From the NCBI RefSeq assembly GCF_040513375.1, contig NZ_JBEVTG010000002.1:496001-560000 (forward strand): a DNA stretch of 64,000 nt, read 5' to 3'. The position numbers were made by a program, and so were the translations under genes. Positions 16,752 through 25,953 of this stretch are shown here, piece by piece. The notes beneath the pieces are model-generated. The model did no database searches and was not told the origin of the DNA. It saw nothing but the letters and a program-made list of their open reading frames with translations. Positions within the stretch are counted from its first letter, which is position 1. Every line of letters begins with the position of its first letter. Source of the stretch: Flagellimonas_B algarum. GTDB lineage: Bacteria > Bacteroidota > Bacteroidia > Flavobacteriales > Flavobacteriaceae.

Positions 16752-17804
16752 ATGCGTAATACGATTTGGATCAGTCTCCTGATCCTCACCCTAGCGACCT
16801 CCTGCAGCACAGAAGAGGTAGAAGTATTTTCCGAAGATCAAGAAGAAACCTTCCCCCCCGAAGTGGATGACCCTTTAGTCGAACTGCAGTTCTCCGATCC
16901 ACCCATCGACCTACAAGGCACAGAGGTCCAATTTGCAGCCGACGTTTCCTATGACATACACGACCTGACCAAATTCGATATCTTTTTGCCCCCTGCCCCT
17001 GCCCCGACCCCCTTGGTGGTCTTTATCCATGGTGGCGGATTTACCAATAGCGACAAGACGTTTCTCTACAATGGCGAATACGACGATGCTATCATCACCC
17101 TGTTGAACCAGGGCATCGCCGTAGCCACGATCAATTACCGACTGATCGTAGCTGGCGACCAAGATGGGGTTTTGAAAAGCCTGAACGATTCCCGACGGGG
17201 ATTGCAATACCTGCGCTACATCCATAATGAATTGCATATCGACAAAGAGAACATCCTCCTTTTCGGCACCTCGGCCGGGGCGGCTACGGCACTTTGGCTG
17301 GCCACCAATGATGACCTAAGTGCTCCCAACAGTAGCGATCCGGTCCTTCGAGAGAGCACTCGGGTCAAGGGCGTTGCCTTGAACGCCACCCAATCGAGTC
17401 TGGATATCGAGACCCGATGGATGGGTGATGTCTTTGGCGAATTCGGATCGTCTTTGGACACTTTGATCGATGAATTCGGGGCTGACACCTTTTACGAATT
17501 TTATGGGGTCGATGGCCCTGAAGCTTACGATACCCCTGAAATCGAAGCCTATCGTGCTAGCATCGATATGCTGGCCCAGCTGTCATCCGATGATCCGGAA
17601 ATCTGGGTGACTAATACCGGCGGACACAACAACGAACCCCTGACACAAAACAGCTTTAACCACCACCCTTTCCACGCCAGGGAAATCAAAGAATTCGCCG
17701 ATGCAGTGGGGGTCCCCAATGTGACCACTTACGGCAACCCGATTCTGTACAGCGATGGAAACGAAGATTATGTGTCTTTTTTAATTCGGAAATCCCAGGA
17801 ATAG
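16752..17804 (+). CDS. Carboxylesterase-type alpha/beta hydrolase lipoprotein
   Basis: A 350-residue probable lipoprotein: signal MRNTIWISLLILTLATSC with lipobox cysteine near residue 18, then an acidic linker. FIHGGGFTNSD is the HGGG oxyanion motif of the hormone-sensitive lipase/carboxylesterase group, and GTSAGAATALW holds the nucleophile S174. A His in NNEPLTQNSFNHHPFH may complete the triad. Probably anchored in the envelope and acting on an ester; substrate unknown. ATG 16752 was chosen because it begins the signal peptide; an upstream in-frame start would spoil it. Confidence 0.85.
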   Translation: MRNTIWISLLILTLATSCSTEEVEVFSEDQEETFPPEVDDPLVELQFSDPPIDLQGTEVQFAADVSYDIHDLTKFDIFLPPAPAPTPLVVFIHGGGFTNSDKTFLYNGEYDDAIITLLNQGIAVATINYRLIVAGDQDGVLKSLNDSRRGLQYLRYIHNELHIDKENILLFGTSAGAATALWLATNDDLSAPNSSDPVLRESTRVKGVALNATQSSLDIETRWMGDVFGEFGSSLDTLIDEFGADTFYEFYGVDGPEAYDTPEIEAYRASIDMLAQLSSDDPEIWVTNTGGHNNEPLTQNSFNHHPFHAREIKEFADAVGVPNVTTYGNPILYSDGNEDYVSFLIRKSQE

Positions 17805-17880
17805 CCCCTACCTTGGAGGGGAAACCAAAAACTTCAGGATGGGATATGGACATGGTATCAAAGTGGCTTCGGCCCACCTC

Positions 17881-18849
17881 ATGAACTATGGGGTATTGAT
17901 CGTTAGCCTAGCCTTAGGTATGGGATGCAAACAACCCAAGGCGCAACCCCCATCCGAACCCGGTATGGTGGCCGAGCAATCCGCCACCGCCAAACCCCGG
18001 ATCAGTTTCACCTTTGACGATGGCGTTACCACGGCAATCGCGGGCATCCCCTATGAGGAATGGGACGGGATGCTTTTAGACCATCTCGAAGCAGCAGATC
18101 TAAAGGCCGTTTTCTTCGTGACCGGAAAGAACAAAACCACTGCCAAAGGCCGGTTTTTGCTACAGCGCTGGAACGACGAAGGCCATCGTATTGCAAACCA
18201 TACCTTTTCCCATCCGAATTTCAATGCCACCCGACATACCGCCGCCCTTTTCGAGGACGAGCTCCTGAAAACGGATGCCATCATTTCAGGATATTCGCAC
18301 TACACCCGCTTGTTCCGTTTTCCTTATCTCAAAGAAGGGGGCGAAGCGGCCAAGGTCGATAGCATCCGCCGGCTGCTAACGAAACACGGTTACCGCAACG
18401 GTTATGTGACGGTTGACGCCTCTGACTGGTATATCAACCAACGGCTTGTCAAGGCCATCACCGCTAAAGGTCTTGCCCATACCGAAGTAGCCCGCTATCG
18501 GGACTACTATGTACAACACCTTTTGGACCGGGCCACCTATTACGAACAATTATCACAAGCGCTGCACAGGCGAACCGTATCGCATACACTGCTGTTGCAC
18601 CACAACCTCACATCGGCCCTATTTCTAGGCGACCTGATCACGGCCTTTGAAAACCAAGGTTGGGAGGTCATGAATGCTGACACCGCCTTTGAAGACCCGA
18701 TTTACGAACAGTTTCCGGATGCCCCCTTTGCGGGGGAAAGTTTGATCTATTCCCAGGCGAAAGCCTCGGGCCGCTATGAGGGGCAGTTGCGCTACCCTGC
18801 CGAAGACAGCCGCTATGAGAAGGAAACTATGGACGAATGGGGCCTTTGA
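17881..18849 (+). CDS. Polysaccharide deacetylase (NodB domain) lipoprotein
   Basis: A 322-residue carbohydrate esterase 4-type protein. The signal MNYGVLIVSLALGMGC ends in a lipobox cysteine. The NodB domain begins ISFTFDDG with D46 and D47, and the metal histidines are H107 and H111 in NHTFSHP. RFPYLKEGG resembles motif 3. The protein probably removes N- or O-acetyl groups from an envelope or extracellular glycan. The in-frame start at 17839 would place 14 extra residues before the signal peptide, so 17881 is preferred. Confidence 0.88.
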   Translation: MNYGVLIVSLALGMGCKQPKAQPPSEPGMVAEQSATAKPRISFTFDDGVTTAIAGIPYEEWDGMLLDHLEAADLKAVFFVTGKNKTTAKGRFLLQRWNDEGHRIANHTFSHPNFNATRHTAALFEDELLKTDAIISGYSHYTRLFRFPYLKEGGEAAKVDSIRRLLTKHGYRNGYVTVDASDWYINQRLVKAITAKGLAHTEVARYRDYYVQHLLDRATYYEQLSQALHRRTVSHTLLLHHNLTSALFLGDLITAFENQGWEVMNADTAFEDPIYEQFPDAPFAGESLIYSQAKASGRYEGQLRYPAEDSRYEKETMDEWGL

Positions 18850-18896
18850 CCCCTTTTTAATGCAGCACTTCATCGTATTTTGACTACCTTCATTTT

Positions 18897-19370
18897 ATGA
18901 CCATACGTTACGCCCATACCAATATTGTAAGTACCGACTGGAAACGCCTGGTGGCCTTTTATACTAAGGTTTTCAATTGCCATGTGGTACCGCCGATTCG
19001 AAAACAATCGGGGGAATGGTTGGAAAAAGGGACCGGTTTGGGCAGGGCCGCCCTCGAAGGGGCCCATTTGGCGCTGCCGGGATACGGTACCGAAGGACCT
19101 ACATTGGAGATTTACCAATATGCCGAAATCGACCCTAGGGCCCTAGCGGCACCCAATTCACGTGGATTCGGACACATCGCTTTTGAGGTTGACGATCTCG
19201 ACGGCATTTTGAAGCTGCTATTGGAAGAAGGTGGGGCCGCCAACGGACAGATCACCGAAAAGGAGGTTGCGGGCGTTGGAACCATCCGTTTTATCTATGC
19301 CAGGGACCCGGAAGGCAACCTGATCGAATTGCAAAGCTGGACGAAACCGGAATCGGATCTTTCCTTTTAA
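18897..19370 (+). CDS. VOC (glyoxalase/bleomycin-resistance) family protein
   Basis: A 157-residue vicinal oxygen chelate protein: RYAHTNIVSTDWKRLVAFYTKVFNC opens the first beta-alpha-beta-beta-beta unit, and GFGHIAFEVDD with FIYARDPEGNLIELQSW makes the second. The histidine at HTNIV and the glutamate in NLIELQ are the usual metal ligands, so a lyase or dioxygenase-like activity is possible. No substrate can be named. TACCTTC lies 10-15 bp before the start and may be a -7 element. Confidence 0.9.
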   Translation: MTIRYAHTNIVSTDWKRLVAFYTKVFNCHVVPPIRKQSGEWLEKGTGLGRAALEGAHLALPGYGTEGPTLEIYQYAEIDPRALAAPNSRGFGHIAFEVDDLDGILKLLLEEGGAANGQITEKEVAGVGTIRFIYARDPEGNLIELQSWTKPESDLSF

Positions 19371-19436
19371 AGCCTCTCCATGTTGACCCTCCCGCAGTTT
19401 TCTTAAATTTCGACGTTCAAAATCCCTGTAGACCCA

Positions 19437-19922
19437 ATGGTGACCGTTTACGAAGCCACTACCGACACCGAATACCAAGAAGCGGCCGGGCTGTTTCAAG
19501 AATACGCGACAGCCATCGGTATCGATTTGGAATTCCAGGACTTCAGTAAAGAGGTAGCCGAAATCAGACAACATTACCAACGTCCGCGGGGCGCATTGTT
19601 TTTAGTGCGACGGTCAAAAGCCGGGGCTTCCGGTTGTGTGGCCATTCGCCCATTGGAAGGAAGTGTATGTGAATTGAAACGCATGTACCTGCGCCCCGGA
19701 CTTCGGGGTAGCGGTGCAGGCCGGATGATGCTACAAAAAGCCTTGTCGACTGCCCTTGAATTGGGTTATACCCATATGCGCTTGGACACGCTATCAAGCA
19801 TGAAAGCGGCTATCGGGCTATATACCCATGCCGGTTTCTACGAGATCGAGGCCTATCGATACAATCCTTTTCCGACAGCACGGTTTTTTGAAATTGCATT
19901 ACAAACAGAAGCAGGGCAATAA
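19437..19922 (+). CDS. GNAT-family N-acetyltransferase
   Basis: A 161-residue acetyl-CoA-dependent transferase. Motif A is ELKRMYLRPGLRGSGAGRMMLQKAL with an R-x-x-G-x-G/A pyrophosphate-binding loop. LGYTHMRLDTLSSMKAAIGLYTHAGFYE is motif B with the GF of the family. The acceptor is unknown. It is a stand-alone gene in a run of small enzyme genes. Confidence 0.9.
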   Translation: MVTVYEATTDTEYQEAAGLFQEYATAIGIDLEFQDFSKEVAEIRQHYQRPRGALFLVRRSKAGASGCVAIRPLEGSVCELKRMYLRPGLRGSGAGRMMLQKALSTALELGYTHMRLDTLSSMKAAIGLYTHAGFYEIEAYRYNPFPTARFFEIALQTEAGQ

Positions 19923-19980
19923 CGGCTACCACGCCACCCTACGCTTTAATTTTTTGTGGATTCCGAATATTTTCCTATAA

Positions 19981-20005
19981 TTGTATACAATATACATTAT
20001 ACAAT
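19981..20005. promoter_or_regulatory. Candidate GntR/FadR-type operator
   Basis: TTGTATACAA (19981-19990) is a perfect palindrome that fits the FadR-subfamily operator core t.GTa.tAC.a. A second TATACAAT half-site lies at about 19998-20005. It sits 6-30 bp before the start of a GntR-family gene and probably overlaps its promoter, suggesting autoregulation. Confidence 0.6.
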
Positions 20006-20010
20006 CAATC

Positions 20011-20658
20011 ATGATCGAACGGAAGTCCCTTCGGAGCCAAATCATCGACGCCCTATGGCAAATGATCATCGATGCCAAAATCGAACCCAACGCCCCCTTG
20101 CGTGAGATCAATTTGGCCGAACACTTGCAAGTAAGCCGAACGCCATTACGTGCGGCCCTTCAAAAATTGGAATGGGAAGGCATCGTGGTATCCGATCCCG
20201 GAAAAGGTTTTCGACTCGCCCCCCTTACCGTAAAGGAGGTGCGGGAGATCTATCCGCTACGAGCACAATTGGAATCCTTCGGCCTGGAATTGTCCGGCAT
20301 CCCTTCCGATAAAACCATTGCCCAACTGGAAGCGATCAACACCAAAATGGAACAATGTCGTTCCGCTCGAAAACTGGTTGCGTTGGACGAGCAATGGCAT
20401 AAGCTTTTGATCGTCAATTGCAACAATGACAAATTGCTGGCCATGGTCAAGGTCTTGCACCGGCAGTCGCAGCGCTATGAATACGCCTATATGGACCTTG
20501 AGAACACCGCTGCAAAATCCATCGCCCAACACAAAGAGATCATCCATTATCTGAAAACCGATCGATTGGCAGACGCCTGCCGCACTTTTGCCGAAAACAA
20601 CAGGGTCGGTATCGAATCTTTGATTTCGTGGCTTCAAACAACACACCAATACGCATAA
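20011..20658 (+). CDS. GntR-family regulator, FadR subfamily
   Basis: A 215-residue DNA-binding protein. The N-terminal winged helix (LRSQIIDALWQMIIDAKIEPNAPLREINLAEHLQVSRTPLRAALQKLEWEGIV) is classic GntR. The helical C-terminal FCD domain (about 80-205, YPLRAQLESFGLEL, DEQWHKLLIVNCNN, QHKEIIHYL) senses a small acid or similar ligand. ATG 20011 is preferred over an in-frame TTG at 19981 because the latter lies inside the operator. The serine hydrolase gene starts 17 bp after its stop and may be a target. Confidence 0.93.
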   Translation: MIERKSLRSQIIDALWQMIIDAKIEPNAPLREINLAEHLQVSRTPLRAALQKLEWEGIVVSDPGKGFRLAPLTVKEVREIYPLRAQLESFGLELSGIPSDKTIAQLEAINTKMEQCRSARKLVALDEQWHKLLIVNCNNDKLLAMVKVLHRQSQRYEYAYMDLENTAAKSIAQHKEIIHYLKTDRLADACRTFAENNRVGIESLISWLQTTHQYA

Positions 20659-20675
20659 CCTTTACACCAATACCT

Positions 20676-21932
20676 ATGAACAGATCCATTATGGCCCTAG
20701 TCGTGGCCTGTGCCTTTACCGCTTGCCAAACCCGTTCCGGGCATTCCGAACAACAAGAACAACATCGCAACCAACAAAGCGATTCGCTGACCCAAAAACT
20801 TCAAGAAGCGAATGCCGAGGGCGAGGTGGTCGGCTTTTCCGTGGCCATCATAAATCCAGACGAAGTACTTTATCAAAAAGGGTTCGGTTTCCGCAATGCC
20901 AAAGACAGCAGTGCCTATCAAGCCAACACCGTCCAAAATATCGGTTCGGTAGCCAAAACCGTTTTGGGCATCGCCTTGCTGAAAGCCCAAGAAATGGGCA
21001 AACTCCAATTGGATGACCCCATTGCCGACTATTTGCCTTTCGACGTCATCAATCCCCACCATCCCGACCAACCCATTACCATTCGCCATCTGGCGACCCA
21101 CTCCTCTTCGATCGTCGATTACACTGAAAATTACTTGAAAGCCTTTATCCTGGAACAGGATAGCATCAATAAAAAAGAAGAAGTGGCCTTCAGTCATTTC
21201 CAAAAACCGGATCAACGCATTTCCTTATTCGATTTTTTGGAAGCTTGTTTGTCCAAAGAAGGTGCATGGTACGCCCCCGAAATGTTTTCAGAACAAGCCC
21301 CGGGCAGCACCTTCGAATATTCGAATTTCGGGGCCGATCTTTGCGCCTTGATCATCGAACAGGCAACGGGCATACCGTATAACGAATTCACCGTGAGCCA
21401 CATCTTCGCGCCATTGGGCATGCATGATTCCGGTTGGGCCATCGCGGACCTTGACCCTTCAAAACGATCGAGTTTTTATTTGTTCAAAGGACAGAAAATC
21501 GCCGATTATACCGCGATTACCTATCCTAACGGCGGCCTTTTCACCAGCAGCAGCGACTTGGGTAAATTTTTAGCGGAATTGATGAAAGGATATAGTCAAG
21601 GAGGGCAGTTGCTCTCCAAGTCAAGCTACGCCGAATTCTATAAGAAACAGTACGCTCGCCCCTTGAACGAATCAGGCCGCGTGAATGTCGGCATCTTCAA
21701 TGAATACAATACCGATTTCATTGGATCTACCGAATTGCTTATCGGGCATAACGGCTCCGATTTCGGCTCCTTCGCCTTGCTGTATTTCAATCCGGAATCG
21801 CAGATCGGAACGATCGTCATGGCAAACACCGATATCGATTATAAAGACGATACGGTCGTACCCGTGATCAAGTCGATTTGGAAGGCGGTTCTGGACCATA
21901 AAGACGGTTTCGAACTGGAGACGACCCAATGA
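20676..21932 (+). CDS. Beta-lactamase-fold serine hydrolase, lipoprotein
   Basis: A 418-residue class C beta-lactamase/penicillin-binding-protein-like hydrolase with lipoprotein signal MNRSIMALVVACAFTAC (lipobox C17). The nucleophile motif is SVAK (S91-K94), the YxN motif is YSN in TFEYSNFGADL, and the third motif is GHNGSDFG. Such proteins are usually D-amino-acid peptidases or esterases in the envelope. It follows the GntR gene by 17 bp and may be controlled by it. One of four members of the superfamily in this window. Confidence 0.9.
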   Translation: MNRSIMALVVACAFTACQTRSGHSEQQEQHRNQQSDSLTQKLQEANAEGEVVGFSVAIINPDEVLYQKGFGFRNAKDSSAYQANTVQNIGSVAKTVLGIALLKAQEMGKLQLDDPIADYLPFDVINPHHPDQPITIRHLATHSSSIVDYTENYLKAFILEQDSINKKEEVAFSHFQKPDQRISLFDFLEACLSKEGAWYAPEMFSEQAPGSTFEYSNFGADLCALIIEQATGIPYNEFTVSHIFAPLGMHDSGWAIADLDPSKRSSFYLFKGQKIADYTAITYPNGGLFTSSSDLGKFLAELMKGYSQGGQLLSKSSYAEFYKKQYARPLNESGRVNVGIFNEYNTDFIGSTELLIGHNGSDFGSFALLYFNPESQIGTIVMANTDIDYKDDTVVPVIKSIWKAVLDHKDGFELETTQ

Positions 21933-22012
21933 AAATCGGATGTCCGTTTGGTTAACATTCCAAGGGCAATTCCGTACCTTCATGGCCATAACAACGCCCA
22001 ATTGCAAACCCA

Positions 22013-22387
22013 ATGGACCACCTCGGATTACGAACTGCGATTTACAAGGTCGGCGATATCGAAGCAGCGACCGCCTGGTACGCCCAAGCCTTTGATACCG
22101 ACCCCTATTTCAAGGAACCCTATTATGTAGGCTTCAATATCGGGGGCTACGAATTGGGGCTGATGCCCGAAGCCGAACCGACCACAGCGAAAGTCGAAAG
22201 TGTGATCGCCTATTGGGGTGTGGAAGACATCCACCAGAGTTACGACCGCCTAATCGCCCATGGGGCAACGGCCTTTGAAAAACCGACCAACGTAGGCGGC
22301 GAACTGATGACCGCTTCGGTCAAAGACCCTTATGGCAATTTGATCGGCTTGATCTATAACCCCTACTTCAAGCTAACAGGGAAGTAA
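22013..22387 (+). CDS. VOC-family protein
   Basis: A 124-residue single-domain glyoxalase-fold protein beginning MDHLGLRTAIYKVGDIEAATAWYAQAFDTDPYF. It ends MTASVKDPYGNLIGLIYNPYF, with the typical DPxGN turn. The last metal-ligand glutamate is replaced (NLIGLI), so a ligand-binding rather than enzymatic role is possible. The start overlaps nothing; the stop shares one base with the next start codon, indicating coupling. Confidence 0.85.
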   Translation: MDHLGLRTAIYKVGDIEAATAWYAQAFDTDPYFKEPYYVGFNIGGYELGLMPEAEPTTAKVESVIAYWGVEDIHQSYDRLIAHGATAFEKPTNVGGELMTASVKDPYGNLIGLIYNPYFKLTGK

Positions 22388-22722
22388 TGGGTTCGGATCA
22401 AGGTTTTGTGGATTTCGTGGTGGATCAGATCCAAAACGCCGGTCTTATAATTGCAAAAAAGATGTTCGGGGAATACGGCCTCTATGCCGATGGCAAACTC
22501 TTCGCCTTGATCTGCGATAATAAGTTGTTCTTTAAACCGACGGCATCCGGTCGCAAATTCATCGGAAAGGTGGTCGAAGCACCGGCCTATCCGGGTGCCA
22601 AACCCAGTTTCTTGATCGAAGACCAAATCGAGGATGGCGATTGGTTAAGCGAATTGGTTCGGATTTCGGTCCAAGAACTGCCGGACCCCAAACCCAAAAA
22701 GAAAAAGAAAAAATCCAATTGA
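22387..22722 (+). CDS. TfoX/Sxy N-terminal-domain protein
   Basis: A 111-residue protein carrying the TfoX N-terminal fold: IAKKMFGEYGLYADGKLFALICDNKLFFKPT, then YPGAKPSFLIEDQIEDGDWLSELV. It ends in a lysine-rich tail (PKPKKKKKKSN). Full Sxy/TfoX competence regulators carry a second domain, missing here as in many stand-alone homologues, so a competence role should not be assumed. Translationally coupled to the VOC gene and 8 bp before a YCII gene. Confidence 0.88.
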   Translation: MGSDQGFVDFVVDQIQNAGLIIAKKMFGEYGLYADGKLFALICDNKLFFKPTASGRKFIGKVVEAPAYPGAKPSFLIEDQIEDGDWLSELVRISVQELPDPKPKKKKKKSN

Positions 22723-22730
22723 TTTTACCT

Positions 22731-23018
22731 ATGTACATCATCGACCTTACGTATACAGCACCCCTAGAACAAGTCGACCGCCTGCTGGAAGCGCATATCG
22801 CTTTTCTGGACAAGCAGTATGAACAGGGGCATTTTTTGGCTTCCGGGCGTAAAGTCCCCAGAACCGGTGGGATCATCCTGGCCCTAGCCGCTTCGCGGGA
22901 AGTGCTGGAAGGAATCCTTGCTGAAGACCCGTTCCATAAAGAAGGTCTGGCCGAATATGGAATTACGGAATTCATACCCAGCAAAACCAGCGATACCTTG
23001 GCCTTTTTAAAAGAATAA
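22731..23018 (+). CDS. YCII-related protein
   Basis: A 95-residue protein with the YCII ferredoxin-like fold: MYIIDLTYTAPLEQVDRLLEAHIAFLDKQYEQGHFLASGRKVPRTGG, then DPFHKEGLAEYGITEFIP. The histidine in EAHIAFL and the acid near DPFH are the conserved putative active-site pair. ATG 22731 is chosen because an earlier in-frame start lies inside the TfoX gene. Likely third gene of a VOC-TfoX-YCII transcript. Confidence 0.87.
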   Translation: MYIIDLTYTAPLEQVDRLLEAHIAFLDKQYEQGHFLASGRKVPRTGGIILALAASREVLEGILAEDPFHKEGLAEYGITEFIPSKTSDTLAFLKE

Positions 23019-23048
23019 GCCTGTTTTCATATCGGGTTTGACGGGGAA

Positions 23049-23062
23049 TTGGCTACCTTTAA
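23049..23062 (+). promoter_or_regulatory. Candidate promoter -7 region
   Basis: TTGGCTACCTTTAA, 25 bp before the next start. The same 14-mer occurs at 31676-31689 before a serine hydrolase gene. TACCTTTA fits the Bacteroidota -7 pattern loosely. Confidence 0.35.
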
Positions 23063-23086
23063 AACAACACCTAAGCACTCCATTCC

Positions 23087-23743
23087 ATGCGTACCCTACA
23101 CTGGGCCATAGCTATGTTTTTACTTCCCTTAGGGATGCAGGCCCAAGCCATAGACTCTTCCAAAGTCACTAAAATCGAATACAATTACCTCAAAGGGTCG
23201 AAGACCAAGGTGTTGGTCACCCCTCAACAGCAAAAAGCCCAGGCGGCTTACCGTTCGGGCTATGCCTATGTGAACCAAAACAAGTACCAAGCGGCCATAA
23301 GTCCCTTCATGACCGCCATCAAAATCGACTCCACCGGTAACTGCGGTACGGGCCGAAACGGCATGGCCCACAGCGAATTGGCTTATGTGCATACCCGCCT
23401 TGGGGCTTACGATAAGGGTTTGGCCTATGCGGATAAAGCCCTTGCACTCAATGATAGCATACCAGAACCTTATTTGACCAAAGCCGTTATTTTTCAACAG
23501 CAAAAAGAATTCAAGAAAGCATTGCAGGTATTGGACACCTTGGTGATCCGAGTGCCTCGATACGCCATGGGCTTTGCACAACGTGGCTTGTTGTTGGACT
23601 ATATCGGCCAAGACGAAAAAGCGGTCAGCGATTACAAAGAGAGCATCCGCCTCTTCAAGGAGCAGGGGTTGAACGACAACCCTTCGAATTCGCTGATCAA
23701 AACCTTGCAGCTAAAAATCGAAAATATCGAAGGGCAAGAATAA
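23087..23743 (+). CDS. Exported tetratricopeptide-repeat protein
   Basis: A 218-residue protein with signal peptide MRTLHWAIAMFLLPLGMQAQA. About three TPR units follow: AAYRSGYAYVNQNKYQAAISPFMTAIKID, ELAYVHTRLGAYDKGLAYADKALALN and AVIFQQQKEFKKALQVLD, with a fourth, partial one near 165-190. A periplasmic scaffold role is likely; the partner is unknown. Confidence 0.85.
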   Translation: MRTLHWAIAMFLLPLGMQAQAIDSSKVTKIEYNYLKGSKTKVLVTPQQQKAQAAYRSGYAYVNQNKYQAAISPFMTAIKIDSTGNCGTGRNGMAHSELAYVHTRLGAYDKGLAYADKALALNDSIPEPYLTKAVIFQQQKEFKKALQVLDTLVIRVPRYAMGFAQRGLLLDYIGQDEKAVSDYKESIRLFKEQGLNDNPSNSLIKTLQLKIENIEGQE

Positions 23744-23793
23744 TGAACTTGGGGTCACTTACGAAAGCGCGAACCATAAAATAAAGCCACTAC

Positions 23794-24246
23794 ATGAAGA
23801 ATTTCAGACTCATCATCCTTGCCTTAGCTGGGGTCGGTTTTTTGTTTTTTTATTTCCTCCCCAATGTACTGTCTGATGACAACCGGCATCGTTATGAAAC
23901 CGGAACGCTTCGTGAAGTCTACACGGAAACCTATCAAATACGAGTAAAATATGGCAGGAAGGTCAACAAGCAACGTTTGGTGTTGGTGACCTCAGGGCAG
24001 TCTAAGAGGAAGTATACGTTGACGGGGGATTTTAAACAGTATTGGAAGGAATTTCAAAATCCCGAGGCCATTGGCAGCTTTCTGAACCTTAAGCTAAATC
24101 TAAAGGGATCTCGGCAAAACCCGATGGAAATCAAGATGGATGGAAAAGTTATCTATGGAAAAATCGGTTGGGTTCGCGGCAACTGGATAACGCTCGCCCT
24201 AATTGCCGGGGTGGGCATAATGCTTTATCTTCAACTAAAGAAGTAA
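23794..24246 (+). CDS. Two-helix membrane protein, unknown
   Basis: A 150-residue protein with an N-terminal helix (about 5-26) and a C-terminal helix (about 131-147) bracketing a basic, beta-rich region of some 100 residues (LREVYTETYQIRVKYGRKVNKQRLVLV). The topology suggests an extracytoplasmic or cytoplasmic loop held at the membrane at both ends. It resembles DUF3592-type proteins in layout only; no family is claimed. Confidence 0.7.
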   Translation: MKNFRLIILALAGVGFLFFYFLPNVLSDDNRHRYETGTLREVYTETYQIRVKYGRKVNKQRLVLVTSGQSKRKYTLTGDFKQYWKEFQNPEAIGSFLNLKLNLKGSRQNPMEIKMDGKVIYGKIGWVRGNWITLALIAGVGIMLYLQLKK

Positions 24247-24272
24247 ATACGTTCAAAAACAAGGCTATTTTC

Positions 24273-25940
24273 ATGAAACACTACCGCTACCTATTCCTTT
24301 GCTGTTTGTTTGCGCTTGCGGCACAAGCCCAATTCAACCAAAAAGAAGCCATTGACAGCCTCTTTATGGAATGGGACAACACGGATACCCCAGGGGCCGC
24401 CCTAGGCATCTTCAAAGATGGCGAAACCCTTTATGCGAAAGGCTATGGAATGGCCAACATGGAATACGACATCCCCAACACCGCCCAATCGGTGTTCCGA
24501 ATCGCTTCGACATCGAAACAATTCACGGCCGCGTGCATCGTGCTTTTGGCCGAGGAAGGAAAACTATCACTAGACGATAGTTTGAGAAGCATTTTTCCCG
24601 ATTTTCCGGCCTATGCCGAACAAATCACCGTGCGGCATTTGTTGAACCATACCAGCGGCATCCGTGATTACCTCAGTGTAGCCTATTTAAAGGGCCTATC
24701 TGGGGATGATTTTTATACCGATTCCGATATCATGGCTTGGTTGGTGCGCCAGACCGACCTGAATTTCAATCCCGGTGATGAATTTCTGTACAGCAATTCG
24801 GGGTATTGGTTGCTCGGGCAGATCGTCAACATCAAATCGGGCATGAACATGGCCGACTATGCCCAAGAGAAGTTGTTCGCCCCCCTAGACATGGACCATA
24901 CCCATTTTCACAACGATCACAATCGCATCGTGAGGAACCGGGCTACCGGCTATACGCCAACGGAAGATGGCGGTTATGAAATCAGTCGAACTACCTTGGA
25001 CATGATCGGTGATGGGGGCATCTTTACCTCTATTGCCGATATCAAAAAATGGGATGACGCCTATTACGATCGCAAGGTACTCAGCGATGCCTTTTGGGCC
25101 GAGATGACCCAGCAGGGGGTATTGAATGATGGCGAGACCATCGACTATGCTTCCGGGCTGTTCGTTGAAACCTACAAAGGATTGAAAACCATCAACCATG
25201 GGGGGGCCTTTGTCGGGTTTCGGGCTGAGCTCATGCGGTTTCCTGAAGAACGGCTGACCATCGCCCTATTCGCCAATCGGGCCGATGCCAACCCAAGCCG
25301 AAAAGCCGAATTGGTGGCCGATATCCTCTTAAAGGATCAATTGCAGCTCGATGATACCCAGGAAGTGTCCCTCGCACCGCAAACCCTGCCCCTACCCGAA
25401 GTGATCTTCGATTTGGAACAAATCATCGGTACCTATGAAATCGAAGTCGGCGTAACGGTTGACCTCAGCGTGGCCAACGACACCCTCCAGGTCATACAAA
25501 ATTGGAACAAAGCCACCTACCCCCTGCTCCGAACCCAAGGCAATTCGTTTCAAATTCCAGGGCGGGACACGATGTCGTTCACTTTTAGTGCACTCGAAGA
25601 TGGGCAGACCCAAACCTTGACGGTCGATCAAGAAGGACGGCAGACCATGGCCAACAGAAAAGCGGCTTTGGATCTCTCCGGTGTAGATGTCAATGACTTT
25701 GTGGGGAGCTATTACAGTCCGGAACTCGATGCCACCTATTCCTTTACCCTTGAGAATGGGTTGTTACAGGCCCGCATTGGGGGCATGGGTACCCCTTCGG
25801 AATGCACCCCCAATGCAATCGACCAATACACCTTTCGCTATGGCTTGTTGCGGTTTCAGCGAAAGGATGGGCAGATCAGCGGATTCGAACTCGATTCAGG
25901 CCGTGTCAAGAATCTGAAATTCAACAAACAAGGATCATAA
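24273..25940 (+). CDS. Beta-lactamase-fold serine hydrolase with C-terminal beta domains
   Basis: A 555-residue exported hydrolase: signal MKHYRYLFLCCLFALAAQA, nucleophile motif STSK (S79-K82), LYSNSGYW as YxN motif and NHGGAFVGF as the HGG motif. After about residue 360 come two beta-rich accessory segments. The last (SGVDVNDFVGSYYSPELDA to the end) is clearly related to the C-terminus of the hydrolase at 31711. ATG 24273 is preferred because it begins the signal peptide; upstream in-frame codons lie within the previous gene. Probably an envelope peptidase or esterase. Confidence 0.9.
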   Translation: MKHYRYLFLCCLFALAAQAQFNQKEAIDSLFMEWDNTDTPGAALGIFKDGETLYAKGYGMANMEYDIPNTAQSVFRIASTSKQFTAACIVLLAEEGKLSLDDSLRSIFPDFPAYAEQITVRHLLNHTSGIRDYLSVAYLKGLSGDDFYTDSDIMAWLVRQTDLNFNPGDEFLYSNSGYWLLGQIVNIKSGMNMADYAQEKLFAPLDMDHTHFHNDHNRIVRNRATGYTPTEDGGYEISRTTLDMIGDGGIFTSIADIKKWDDAYYDRKVLSDAFWAEMTQQGVLNDGETIDYASGLFVETYKGLKTINHGGAFVGFRAELMRFPEERLTIALFANRADANPSRKAELVADILLKDQLQLDDTQEVSLAPQTLPLPEVIFDLEQIIGTYEIEVGVTVDLSVANDTLQVIQNWNKATYPLLRTQGNSFQIPGRDTMSFTFSALEDGQTQTLTVDQEGRQTMANRKAALDLSGVDVNDFVGSYYSPELDATYSFTLENGLLQARIGGMGTPSECTPNAIDQYTFRYGLLRFQRKDGQISGFELDSGRVKNLKFNKQGS

Positions 25941-25953
25941 ACCGTTCGTTGCC

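Noticed and set aside
22387..22722. Competence regulator TfoX
   Set aside because: Only the N-terminal fold is present and no competence genes are nearby; called as a TfoX-N domain protein only.
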